DNA from: Phycisphaera mikurensis NBRC 102666
Lineage (GTDB): Bacteria; Planctomycetota; Phycisphaerae; Phycisphaerales; SM1A02
NCBI GenBank assembly: GCA_945877905.1
Contig: CAMDUT010000008.1
Location: 1 to 33,654, forward strand
Direction: 5' to 3'
DNA: 33,654 nucleotides
In this document: positions 16,952 to 24,896 of the stretch, in pieces
Layout: each line of letters starts with the position of its first letter
Numbering within the stretch: the first letter of the stretch is position 1
Translations under genes and position numbers: made by a program
Notes under the pieces: model-generated
The model's input: only the letters and a program-made list of their open reading frames with translations
Told to the model about the DNA's origin: nothing
The model's database searches: none

Positions 16952-17617
16952 ATGGCCGTGGCGACGCCCCTGCATCACGCGGTCATCCCGGTCCTGGCCG
17001 TCGCGCCGCTGGCGATCGCGGCGGTGGCCGCGGTCACGGTGCTCTCCGTCGTGGGGTTGTGGCTGATGGTCACCTACAACGGCCTCGTGTCGCGCCGAGT
17101 GCGCGTTCAGAACGGCTTCGCGCAGATCGACGTGCAGCTGCGCCGGCGGCATGACCTGGTCCCGAACCTGGTGGCGACCGTGAAGGGTGCGATGGCGCAC
17201 GAACGGCAGACGCTCGAGGCCGTGACGCAGGCCCGTGCCGCCGCCGTGGCCGCCGAGCGGCGCGCGAGCGCGGCCGGGGGCAGCGACGCGGCCGCGACCG
17301 GAGCGCTCGCCGGCGCCGAGGGCGCGCTCGCCGCGGCGCTCGGTCGCCTCATGATCGTGATGGAGCGATACCCCGAGCTCAAGGCGAACGCCTCGGCGCT
17401 GCAGCTCCAGGAGGAGCTCGTCAGCACCGAGAACCGCATCGCGTTCGCGCGGCAGGCGTACAACGACGCGGTGATGACCTACAACACGCGGCTCGCGGTC
17501 TTCCCCGACCTGCTGGTCGCGCGGCTCTTCTCGTTCATGCCCGCCGCGCTCTTCGAGACGGACGACGCCGCGCGCGCGCTGCCGAACGTCGATTTCGGCG
17601 CGAACAGCGCCTCCTGA
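16952..17617 (+). CDS. lemA: LemA family protein
   Basis: LWLMVTYNGLVSRRVRVQNGFAQIDVQLRRRHDLVPNLVATVKGAMAHERQTLEAVTQAR; ENRIAFARQAYNDAVMTYNTRLAVFPDLLVA. Confidence 0.93.
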   Translation: MAVATPLHHAVIPVLAVAPLAIAAVAAVTVLSVVGLWLMVTYNGLVSRRVRVQNGFAQIDVQLRRRHDLVPNLVATVKGAMAHERQTLEAVTQARAAAVAAERRASAAGGSDAAATGALAGAEGALAAALGRLMIVMERYPELKANASALQLQEELVSTENRIAFARQAYNDAVMTYNTRLAVFPDLLVARLFSFMPAALFETDDAARALPNVDFGANSAS

Positions 17618-17620
17618 GCC

Positions 17621-19384
17621 ATGTCGAGCGAACGCACGCTCGAGCGCGCGATGCAGGATGCGCGGTCCGGCCGCCTCGAGGCGGCGATCGCGTCGGTCCG
17701 CACGGTGCTGCGCGTCCAGCCGCGCAACGCCGACGCCCTCCAGATGCTCGGGCTCCTCCTGACGCAGAACGGGCAGCAGGCGCAGGCCGTCACGCAGCTC
17801 GAACGGGCCGTCGCGATCGCGCCCCAGGTCGCCGGATACCGGAACAACCTGGGCAACGCGCTGATGGCGGCGGCGCGCAACCGCGAGGCGGCCGAGCAGT
17901 TCCGCGTGGCCATCGGGCTCGACCCGTCGTACGCGCGCGCGCACCTCGGCATGTCGCTGGCCCTGCTCGCGCTGCGCGACTCCGACGGCGCGCATGCCGC
18001 CTGCATGGAGGGGCTCGCCATCCGCCCCGACTGGCCCGAGATGGCGATCAGCGCGGGATCCGCGCTCGAGGCCGGCGACCGCATGGACGAGGCGGTGGAG
18101 TTCCTCCGTGCGCAGGTCGCGCGCCATCCCGCGCACCGGCCGTTGCGGACCCGGTACCTGTTCGCGCTGAACTACCCGTCGATTCCCGTCGACGAGGTCG
18201 CCGCGGCACATCGCGCGTTCCGTGACGAGTTCCGGCGCGCGATGCAGGAACCTCCGGCGCGAGAACCCGACCCGGCGCGCCCCTTGCGGATCGGGATTCT
18301 CTCCGGCGACCTCCGGACGCATTCCGTGGCGTTCTTCGCCGAGCCGATCGTCCTCACGAAGCCGCGAGGCGACACGATCACGTGCTTCGCGACCGATCCG
18401 CGCGCGCCCGGCGATCCGATGACGCGGCGGTTCATCGACGCCTCGGACGCCTGGGTCGAGTGCGCCCTCATGGACGATGCGGCACTCGACGGTGCGATCC
18501 GCGAACGCGGCATCGACGTCCTGGTCGACCTCTCGGGGCACTCGAGCGGCGAACGGCTGTCCGCCCTCGACCGCAAGCCCGCGCCCGTGATCGTGACCGC
18601 GATCGGGTACCCGAACACGACCGGGCATCCCGCGGTCGACGCCCGAATCGTCGACTCGGTGACGGACCCCCCGGGGAGCGAGGGTGCGTGCACCGAGCGC
18701 CTCGTGCGCATCGATCCGTGCTTCCTGTGCTACCGACCGCCTGAGTCTGCTCCTGAACCCGTGCCCCCGCCCTTGGAGGCGCCGGTCACGTTCGGGTCGT
18801 TCAACCTCACCTCGAAAGCAGGGCCCGCGACGCTCGCGTTGTGGGCGGGCGCGATGCACGCCGTCCCGGGCTCGCGGCTCATGGTGAAGTCGCGCTCGAT
18901 GGGCGACGCGTCGGCGCGCGCGCGGCTCCTCTGCCGGCTCGCGGCGGCGGGCATCGATGGCTCGCGCGTGGAGGTCGTCCCGTTCACGAGCACGATCGAC
19001 GAGCACCTGGCGCTGTACGGGCGCGTGCACGTGGCGCTCGACACGACGCCCTACAACGGGACGACCACCACCTGCGAGGCCCTGTGGATGGGCGTTCCGG
19101 TGGTGACCCTCGCTGGTGATCGCCATGCCGCGCGGGTTGGAGCCAGCCTGCTCGCGGCCGCCGGGCTCCCGGAGCTGGTGGCGCAGGACGCCGCGTCGTA
19201 CGTGCGCATCGCGGCGGGGCTCGCGCAGGACCGCGCGAGGCTCGGGTCGATGCGAGCCGGGCTGCGCGCCACGCTGCGCGGGTCCGCGCTCATGGACGAG
19301 GCGGCGTACGGCGCGCGTTTCCACGGTGCGCTGCGCGAGGCGTGGTCGGACTGGTGCGGGCGTGCCCGCGCAGGAGGCACATGA
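17621..19384 (+). CDS. TPR-repeat protein with O-GlcNAc transferase/SPINDLY-type glycosyltransferase C-terminus
   Basis: TPRs (NADALQMLGLLLTQNGQQAQAVTQLERAVAIAP...); VTFGSFNLTSKAGPATLALWAGAMHAVPGSRLMVKS...DEHLALYGRVHVALDTTPYNGTTTTCEALWMGVPVVTLAGDRHAARVGASLL. Confidence 0.9.
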   Translation: MSSERTLERAMQDARSGRLEAAIASVRTVLRVQPRNADALQMLGLLLTQNGQQAQAVTQLERAVAIAPQVAGYRNNLGNALMAAARNREAAEQFRVAIGLDPSYARAHLGMSLALLALRDSDGAHAACMEGLAIRPDWPEMAISAGSALEAGDRMDEAVEFLRAQVARHPAHRPLRTRYLFALNYPSIPVDEVAAAHRAFRDEFRRAMQEPPAREPDPARPLRIGILSGDLRTHSVAFFAEPIVLTKPRGDTITCFATDPRAPGDPMTRRFIDASDAWVECALMDDAALDGAIRERGIDVLVDLSGHSSGERLSALDRKPAPVIVTAIGYPNTTGHPAVDARIVDSVTDPPGSEGACTERLVRIDPCFLCYRPPESAPEPVPPPLEAPVTFGSFNLTSKAGPATLALWAGAMHAVPGSRLMVKSRSMGDASARARLLCRLAAAGIDGSRVEVVPFTSTIDEHLALYGRVHVALDTTPYNGTTTTCEALWMGVPVVTLAGDRHAARVGASLLAAAGLPELVAQDAASYVRIAAGLAQDRARLGSMRAGLRATLRGSALMDEAAYGARFHGALREAWSDWCGRARAGGT

Positions 19385-21312
19385 CGATGGCGATGGACTT
19401 CTTCGAGAGCCAGGAGCGCGCGAAGCGCAACGCGGGCGTGCTGGTCGCGCTCTTCGTGGTGGGCGTGGTGGCCACCGTCGCGTCGGTGCACCTCTTGCTC
19501 TCCTTCACCATCGGCCGGGGGAATCCCATGGATCCCCGCATGCTCCTCCTCGCCGGCGGTTCGGTGGGCGCCATCGTCCTCGTCGGGACGCTCGTGAAGC
19601 AGGTGCAGATGTCGCACGGAGGCCGCGCGGTCGCCGAGGCGCTCGGCGGGCGGATGATCGACCCCGGTTCGCGCGACCCGTCCGAGCGCAAGATCCTCAA
19701 CATCGTCGAGGAGATGGCCATCGCCTCGGGCATGCCCGTGCCCCCGGTCTACGTGATGGACGACGACGCGATCAACGCGTTCGCCGCGGGCAACTCGCCG
19801 AAGGACGCGGTGATCGGCGTGACGGCCGGATGCATCCGTGAGCTCGACCGCGACGAGCTTCAGGGCGTGGTCGCACACGAGTTCAGCCACGTATTCCACC
19901 AGGACATGCGCCTGAACATGCGGCTGGTCGCGTGGCTCGGCGGCATCTTCGCCATCTCGATGGTCGGGCGGCTCATCCTGCGCTCGATGCGCGGGGTGCG
20001 GTCCTCGCGCGACAAGAACAATGGCGCCGCGGTCGCGGCCATGCTCGGCATCGGGCTGTTCCTCATCGGGATCGTCGGGTACTTCTTCGGCCGCATCATC
20101 CAGAGCGCCGTCAGCCGCCAGCGCGAGTACCTGGCCGACGCGAGCGCGGTGCAATACACGCGCAACCCGGAGGGCATCGCCGGGGCGCTTGAGCGGATCG
20201 GGCGCTCGGCCGCGGGAAGCCGCGTGTCCGCGCCGGCCGCCGCGGAGTTCAGCCACTTCTTCTTCGCGGACGGGGTCGCCGCGCTCTTCTCCACGCACCC
20301 GCCGCTCGAGGAACGCATCCGGCGGATCCGCGGGCTGCGGCCGCCGGCGGATGCGGGTGTGCCCGCCGCGATCGGCACCGCCACGGGCGGCGACGTCCCG
20401 GCGCGCACGGCGCCCGTTGCGGCGGGGGCCGCGGCGCTCGCGGCGCCGCCGCCGTCGGTCGGCACCTGGGCTCCACCGGCTCCTCGCCCCGTCGGCGCGA
20501 CGGTCGACGCGAGCCGCGTGAGAGCCGCGCGCGCGGAGATCGGCTCGCTCGACGCGACGCGGATCGAGGCGGCGCGCTCGCTCGTCGGGTCGATCGACCC
20601 GCGCATGCTGGCCGCCGCGCATGAGCCGTTCGACGCGCGCGCGGCGGTGGTGCGGCTCCTGCTCTCGGCGGACCTCGGCGAGCGCTTGCGGCAGCTCGCG
20701 ATCGTGCGCGCGAACGACCGCGGGCTCGCCGAGGCCGCGGCGGGACTCGCCGGATGCACGGTGCGCCCCGCGGACCGGCTTCCGATCCTCGAGCTGTGCG
20801 CGCCGTCGATCGCCATGCTCGCGCCTGCGCAGTACGCCGCGTTCCGGGTCTCGCTCGCCCAGTTGATGGCGGCCGACGGCGAGCTCGACCGCGTCGAGTG
20901 GATGGTCCGCGTGGTGCTTCGCCAGGCGGTGGAGGGCCGTGGCGCGGCTCCCGTGCCGAACGGGCCCCGGCCGACCGTCGATGACGCGGCGCTCGTGGCC
21001 TCGGTGCTCGCGTGGAGCGGCGCGTCCGACGCCGCCGCGGCGCGGCGTGCATGGTCCGACGTCCGTTCGGCGGACCCGGGCTTGCCGGCCGATCCCGTGC
21101 CCGCCGCGCGCTGCACGCTCGATGCGCTCGATGCCGCGCTTCGGGCGCTTTCGCAGGCGGGCCCCGCATTCAAGCGGCGCGTGGTGGATGCTTGCGTCGC
21201 GGCGGTCGCGGCGGACCGCCGCACGACGGTCGAGGAAGCCGAGCTGCTGCGCGCGATCTGCGCGTCGATCGGCGTGCCGATGCCGCTGATCGCGGCGGCG
21301 GTGCCCGCGTGA
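19381..21312 (+). CDS. M48 family (HtpX-like) metallopeptidase with C-terminal TerB-like region
   Basis: VVAHEFSHVFHQDMRLN (HExxH), SRQREYLADASAVQYTRNPEGIAGALERI, FSTHPPLEERIRRI; C-term LMAADGELDRVEWMVRVVL...; start ATGA-overlaps previous stop. Confidence 0.88.
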   Translation: MTMAMDFFESQERAKRNAGVLVALFVVGVVATVASVHLLLSFTIGRGNPMDPRMLLLAGGSVGAIVLVGTLVKQVQMSHGGRAVAEALGGRMIDPGSRDPSERKILNIVEEMAIASGMPVPPVYVMDDDAINAFAAGNSPKDAVIGVTAGCIRELDRDELQGVVAHEFSHVFHQDMRLNMRLVAWLGGIFAISMVGRLILRSMRGVRSSRDKNNGAAVAAMLGIGLFLIGIVGYFFGRIIQSAVSRQREYLADASAVQYTRNPEGIAGALERIGRSAAGSRVSAPAAAEFSHFFFADGVAALFSTHPPLEERIRRIRGLRPPADAGVPAAIGTATGGDVPARTAPVAAGAAALAAPPPSVGTWAPPAPRPVGATVDASRVRAARAEIGSLDATRIEAARSLVGSIDPRMLAAAHEPFDARAAVVRLLLSADLGERLRQLAIVRANDRGLAEAAAGLAGCTVRPADRLPILELCAPSIAMLAPAQYAAFRVSLAQLMAADGELDRVEWMVRVVLRQAVEGRGAAPVPNGPRPTVDDAALVASVLAWSGASDAAAARRAWSDVRSADPGLPADPVPAARCTLDALDAALRALSQAGPAFKRRVVDACVAAVAADRRTTVEEAELLRAICASIGVPMPLIAAAVPA

Positions 21313-21319
21313 CCGCCGT

Positions 21320-21949
21320 TCAGGCTGCGCGCAGCGCGCGTGCGTCGCGGTCGCGCCGCCACGCACGGATCGCCTCGGCGACCTGCAGTGCCACGCGCTC
21401 GGCTTGCCATGCGTCCGGCGGGCGCGTGGGGTCCGGCACCGTCAGGGACGCGATCCACGGCCCTTCGTCCGCGGCGTTCCATGCGTCGACCGTGCGCAGG
21501 GCGGCGACAGTGGCCTGGTAGATCATCGGGTCGCCCGAGATCGACCCCGGGTACTGCGTCGCGGGCGCCGCGACGACCAGCGGAAGCGACAGGTCGCCCG
21601 TGGGAACGATGACCGCGGCGCCGCACGGGAGCTCGCCGTCGAACTCCTGGCCGATCCGCTCCTGGAGGATGCGCTGCAGGCGGCGACCGAACCTGCGCGC
21701 GAACGCGCCATCGATGCCGGCATCGAGGTAGCCGAAGCCATTGGTCGGCACGAACGCCGCGTCCGCGGCGCACCCGTCCAGGAGCGGGCCGTCGACGATC
21801 GCCACGGCCGGGTCGTCGCCCAGCGCGTCGCGGAAGATCGCGGCGTGCGAGGGGATGCAGGTGCGCAGCTCGATGCGACCGAGCCGGGGCGCCCGCGGCC
21901 CGTCGCGGGGTTCGTCATGTCCCCGCGGCCGGTCCGTGAATGCGCCCAT
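21320..21949 (-). CDS. Macro-domain-like protein
   Basis: FVPTNGFGYLDAGIDGAFARRFG...LPCGAAVIVPTGDLSLPLVVAAPAT; AGGAGGTGAAGG RBS before ATG. Confidence 0.65.
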   Translation of the reverse strand: MGAFTDRPRGHDEPRDGPRAPRLGRIELRTCIPSHAAIFRDALGDDPAVAIVDGPLLDGCAADAAFVPTNGFGYLDAGIDGAFARRFGRRLQRILQERIGQEFDGELPCGAAVIVPTGDLSLPLVVAAPATQYPGSISGDPMIYQATVAALRTVDAWNAADEGPWIASLTVPDPTRPPDAWQAERVALQVAEAIRAWRRDRDARALRAA

Positions 21950-21975
21950 CCTTCACCTCCTCGACGTTGCTCGTG

Positions 21976-22040
21976 CCCCGCGCGGCACGCCTTCTCTCCG
22001 TGCCGCGCGGGGACAGGACCACGGTCGATTCCCGACCGTG
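21976..22040. terminator. Two consecutive perfect hairpins: 14-bp stem (21976-21989/21999-22012) and 8-bp stem (22020-22027/22033-22040)
   Basis: CCCCGCGCGGCACG-(9)-CGTGCCGCGCGGGG and CACGGTCG-(5)-CGACCGTG between two minus-strand genes. Confidence 0.65.
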
Positions 22041-22123
22041 AAGGTCAAGCACCGCGAGGGGCGGAATGCGTCGGATGCCGGGGAAATGTCCGGATATCGG
22101 CGGCGTGGCCGGAACGAACGGCC

Positions 22124-23008
22124 TCAGCGGCGGCGCCGCCGTGCGGGGGCGGGTGCCGCGGCGACCCCGGCCGCAGGTCGGGCCGTACCGCGCGCCGCGC
22201 CGCCTTGCTGGGCCTGCACCTGCGCCGCAAGCTTCCGTGCCGTCTCCTCGGCCGCCTGCTGCAGGGCGTCGGCACGCTTCAGCGCGAGCTCGAAGTGCTC
22301 GACGGGCGCGCCCTGCAGGAAGGCCGCGGCCAGGGCCGCCTCGCGGCTGAACGCCGCGATCCGCAGCTGTCGCGAGACCGTGTCGACCCACATCGCGCGG
22401 ATGCCGAGGTCGGCCGCGAGCTCGAGCGCCGCGCGCAGGCGCAGGTCGTTGATGTCGGCGCCGCCGGTCATCAGCTCGGCCACGTAGCGAGCCGCGGCCA
22501 TCGACGGGTCGTGGCTCTCCTCCTGGCGGCGCTTGTTCATCTCCTCGGACTGCGCCCGGATCAGCTCGAAGTCGTTGATGCGCACCGGGATCTCGGTGCC
22601 GTTGAGGTTGATCCGGCGGTTCCCGGCGATCGCGAGCGACGCGGCGAGCGTGCGCCCGTCGCGGACGGCATCGGCCGAGAAGCAGTCCATGACCGGCGAG
22701 GCGTCGATCCCCGCGTGCTCGCCCTTGTCCCACTTGATCTGCTTCGACTCGCCCTCGCCCTCGACGCGCGATCCCTTGAGCCCGAGCTGCCAGAGCGTCC
22801 ACATGATCGCCTGGATGCGCGGGTCGGTCGGCGCGATGCCCTGCGCGGTCGTGCCCTCGTGCGCGAACATCGTGAGGATCGCCGGCAGCGGCGGCGGCTG
22901 GTTGCCTGCGTGCATGCGCCGGTACACCTGCGACGCGAGCCACATGAAGGGCTCGCGGTCCTGGGGCTGCAGCTCGATCGTGGCGCCGTTGAGGGTGTAG
23001 CTCGGCAT
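22124..23008 (-). CDS. Conserved-looking hypothetical protein with Arg-rich C-terminus
   Basis: Intact ORF with non-repetitive body MPSYTLNGATIELQPQDREPFMWLASQVYRRM..., fits between the fucosidase and the macro gene; family not recognised. Confidence 0.7.
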   Translation of the reverse strand: MPSYTLNGATIELQPQDREPFMWLASQVYRRMHAGNQPPPLPAILTMFAHEGTTAQGIAPTDPRIQAIMWTLWQLGLKGSRVEGEGESKQIKWDKGEHAGIDASPVMDCFSADAVRDGRTLAASLAIAGNRRINLNGTEIPVRINDFELIRAQSEEMNKRRQEESHDPSMAAARYVAELMTGGADINDLRLRAALELAADLGIRAMWVDTVSRQLRIAAFSREAALAAAFLQGAPVEHFELALKRADALQQAAEETARKLAAQVQAQQGGAARGTARPAAGVAAAPAPARRRRR

Positions 23009-23021
23009 GGGGCGGACGAGG

Positions 23022-24833
23022 TTACTTCACGGGCGCCATGCGCACGCTTCGCAGGTTGATGAAGGAATCGCCCGCCTTGCGCCTCGCCTTCACCGCGAAT
23101 TCGCATGGGCCCGCCGGGAGCGCGATGCGCCCGAGCGGCAGGGCGGCGAAGTCCCCCCATCCCGCGCGCCCGGGCAGCTCGGCGGTGCCTCGGGCGACGT
23201 CCTTGCCCCCGGCGCGCACGATCCACTCCGCGGTGCCGCCGCACTCGGCGCTCGCGGCGTAGTCGATGGTCGCGTCGAACGTGCCCGCGGCCGGCATCGA
23301 GACGGGCCAGCGGGCCTCGCTCGCCATGTCACGCCACCAGCCGAGGTTCGCGAATCGGTCCTCGTACTGGATGCTGCCGGTGACGACGGCGTCGGCGGCC
23401 ATGCACGTGACCGAGCCGTCGGCCGCGGGCGTGACGGCGAAGGGCGTGACCTCGGGTTCGCCCTTGAGGTCGATGCGCACGACCGTGCAATCGGGGTCCG
23501 CGGGCGTCGCCCCGAGCCCCGAGACGACGATGGCGCCCGCGTCCTGCCTCACCGCGGGCGCGCGGTCCGTCGCACCGAGGACCTGCGCGCCCCACGCCGC
23601 GTTCGAGATGCCCTCGAGCCGCAGGGTGCCGTCGGCCGGCCAGTCGAAGACGTGCAGGTAGAGCCGGGTGGCGTCCTTCCACTCGCCCTTCAGGCTGCGC
23701 ATGGTGGCGCGTCCCCACGGCAGCTTCTTCGTGAAGGGCGAGGCCTGCGTGCCGCGGATCGACTCGCCGTTGACGCGCATCCACTCGCCCATGCGCCTCA
23801 GGCGCTCGACCGACTCCGCGGGGATGGTGCCGTCGCCCTTCGGGCCCACGTTCAGGAGGAAGTTCCCGCCCTTCGAAGCGATGTCGCAGAGCATGCGGAT
23901 CATCGCCTGCGCGCTCTTCCAGTTGCCGTCCGACGCCTTGTACCCCCAGGTGTCGTTCATGGTCATGCACGTCTCCCAGTCCTTGCCTGGCATGCCGTTG
24001 GGGGGAATGGTCTGCTCGGGCGTGCCGTAGTCGCCGCGCGCGTGCTCGTCGGCCGTGAAGCCCTCCATGCCGGCGCGGCCGCTGTCGACGCGGTTGTTGA
24101 CGATGATCCGCGGCTGGAGCGATCGCACGAAGTCGTCGGTCCTCTTGCCCCAGTCATGGTTCCAGGTGCCCTCCCACTCGCCGTCGAACCACAGGATGCC
24201 GATGTCGCCGTAGTTCGTGAGGAGCTCGCGCAGCTGCGCGAACATGAAGTCGACGTAGCGCGGGAACGACGCCGGGTCCACGGGCCGCGCGTCCCATTCC
24301 CGGCGCGGCTGGTAGTCCGGGTGGTGCCAGTCCATGATCGAGTGGTACCAGCAGATGCGGAGCCCCTCGGCGCGCACCGCATCGGAGAGCTCCTTCATGA
24401 TGTCGCGCCGGAAGGGCGTGGCCATCACGTCGTACTCGCCGGCGGCGCTGTCCCACAGCGCGAACCCGTCATGGTGCTTGGTGGTGATGACCACGTAGCC
24501 CATGCCCGCGTCCTTGGCGATGCGCGCCCATTCGCGCGCGTCGAAGTTCACGGGGTTGAAGCGCGGGACCAGCTCCTTCTCGTACGCGATCGGGTCGATG
24601 CGCGCGTTCTGGAGGAGCCATTCGCCGACGCCCCCGACGGGCTTGCCGTCCCACGTTCCGGCGGGCGTCGAGTACAGCCCGAAGTGGATGAACATCCCGA
24701 AGCGCGCGTCGCGCCACCAGGCGAGGCGCTCGTCCTTCGGCGGCACGGCGGGCGGTGCGCCGGGGGGTCCGGACGCGGCCAGGAGCAGGGCAGCGACGGC
24801 GGCGGCGGAAGCGGCGGCGAGCGGGGTGCGCAT
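23022..24833 (-). CDS. Alpha-L-fucosidase, GH29, exported
   Basis: WWRDARFGMFIHFGLYSTPAGTW, YVVITTKHHDGFALWDS, ILWFDGEWEGTWNHDWG, GGNFLLNVGPKGDGTIP; N-terminal signal peptide. Confidence 0.92.
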   Translation of the reverse strand: MRTPLAAASAAAVAALLLAASGPPGAPPAVPPKDERLAWWRDARFGMFIHFGLYSTPAGTWDGKPVGGVGEWLLQNARIDPIAYEKELVPRFNPVNFDAREWARIAKDAGMGYVVITTKHHDGFALWDSAAGEYDVMATPFRRDIMKELSDAVRAEGLRICWYHSIMDWHHPDYQPRREWDARPVDPASFPRYVDFMFAQLRELLTNYGDIGILWFDGEWEGTWNHDWGKRTDDFVRSLQPRIIVNNRVDSGRAGMEGFTADEHARGDYGTPEQTIPPNGMPGKDWETCMTMNDTWGYKASDGNWKSAQAMIRMLCDIASKGGNFLLNVGPKGDGTIPAESVERLRRMGEWMRVNGESIRGTQASPFTKKLPWGRATMRSLKGEWKDATRLYLHVFDWPADGTLRLEGISNAAWGAQVLGATDRAPAVRQDAGAIVVSGLGATPADPDCTVVRIDLKGEPEVTPFAVTPAADGSVTCMAADAVVTGSIQYEDRFANLGWWRDMASEARWPVSMPAAGTFDATIDYAASAECGGTAEWIVRAGGKDVARGTAELPGRAGWGDFAALPLGRIALPAGPCEFAVKARRKAGDSFINLRSVRMAPVK

Positions 24834-24845
24834 GGGGGGAGGGTA
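24834..24845 (-). promoter_or_regulatory. Putative leaderless promoter -10: TACCCT-CCCCCC-ATG (GH29)
   Basis: TAnnnT-N6-start codon. Confidence 0.5.
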
Positions 24846-24896
24846 CGCACCGCAGTAATTCGCGCAGCCGCGCCGTCGCCCCGCGGCGGGAAGGCG

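Noticed and set aside
16907-19324. 805-aa minus-strand ORF
   Set aside because: Antisense to lemA and the OGT-like gene, both with recognisable domains.
19051-21366. 771-aa minus-strand ORF (and 19860-21773)
   Set aside because: Antisense to the M48 peptidase; no domain-like sequence.
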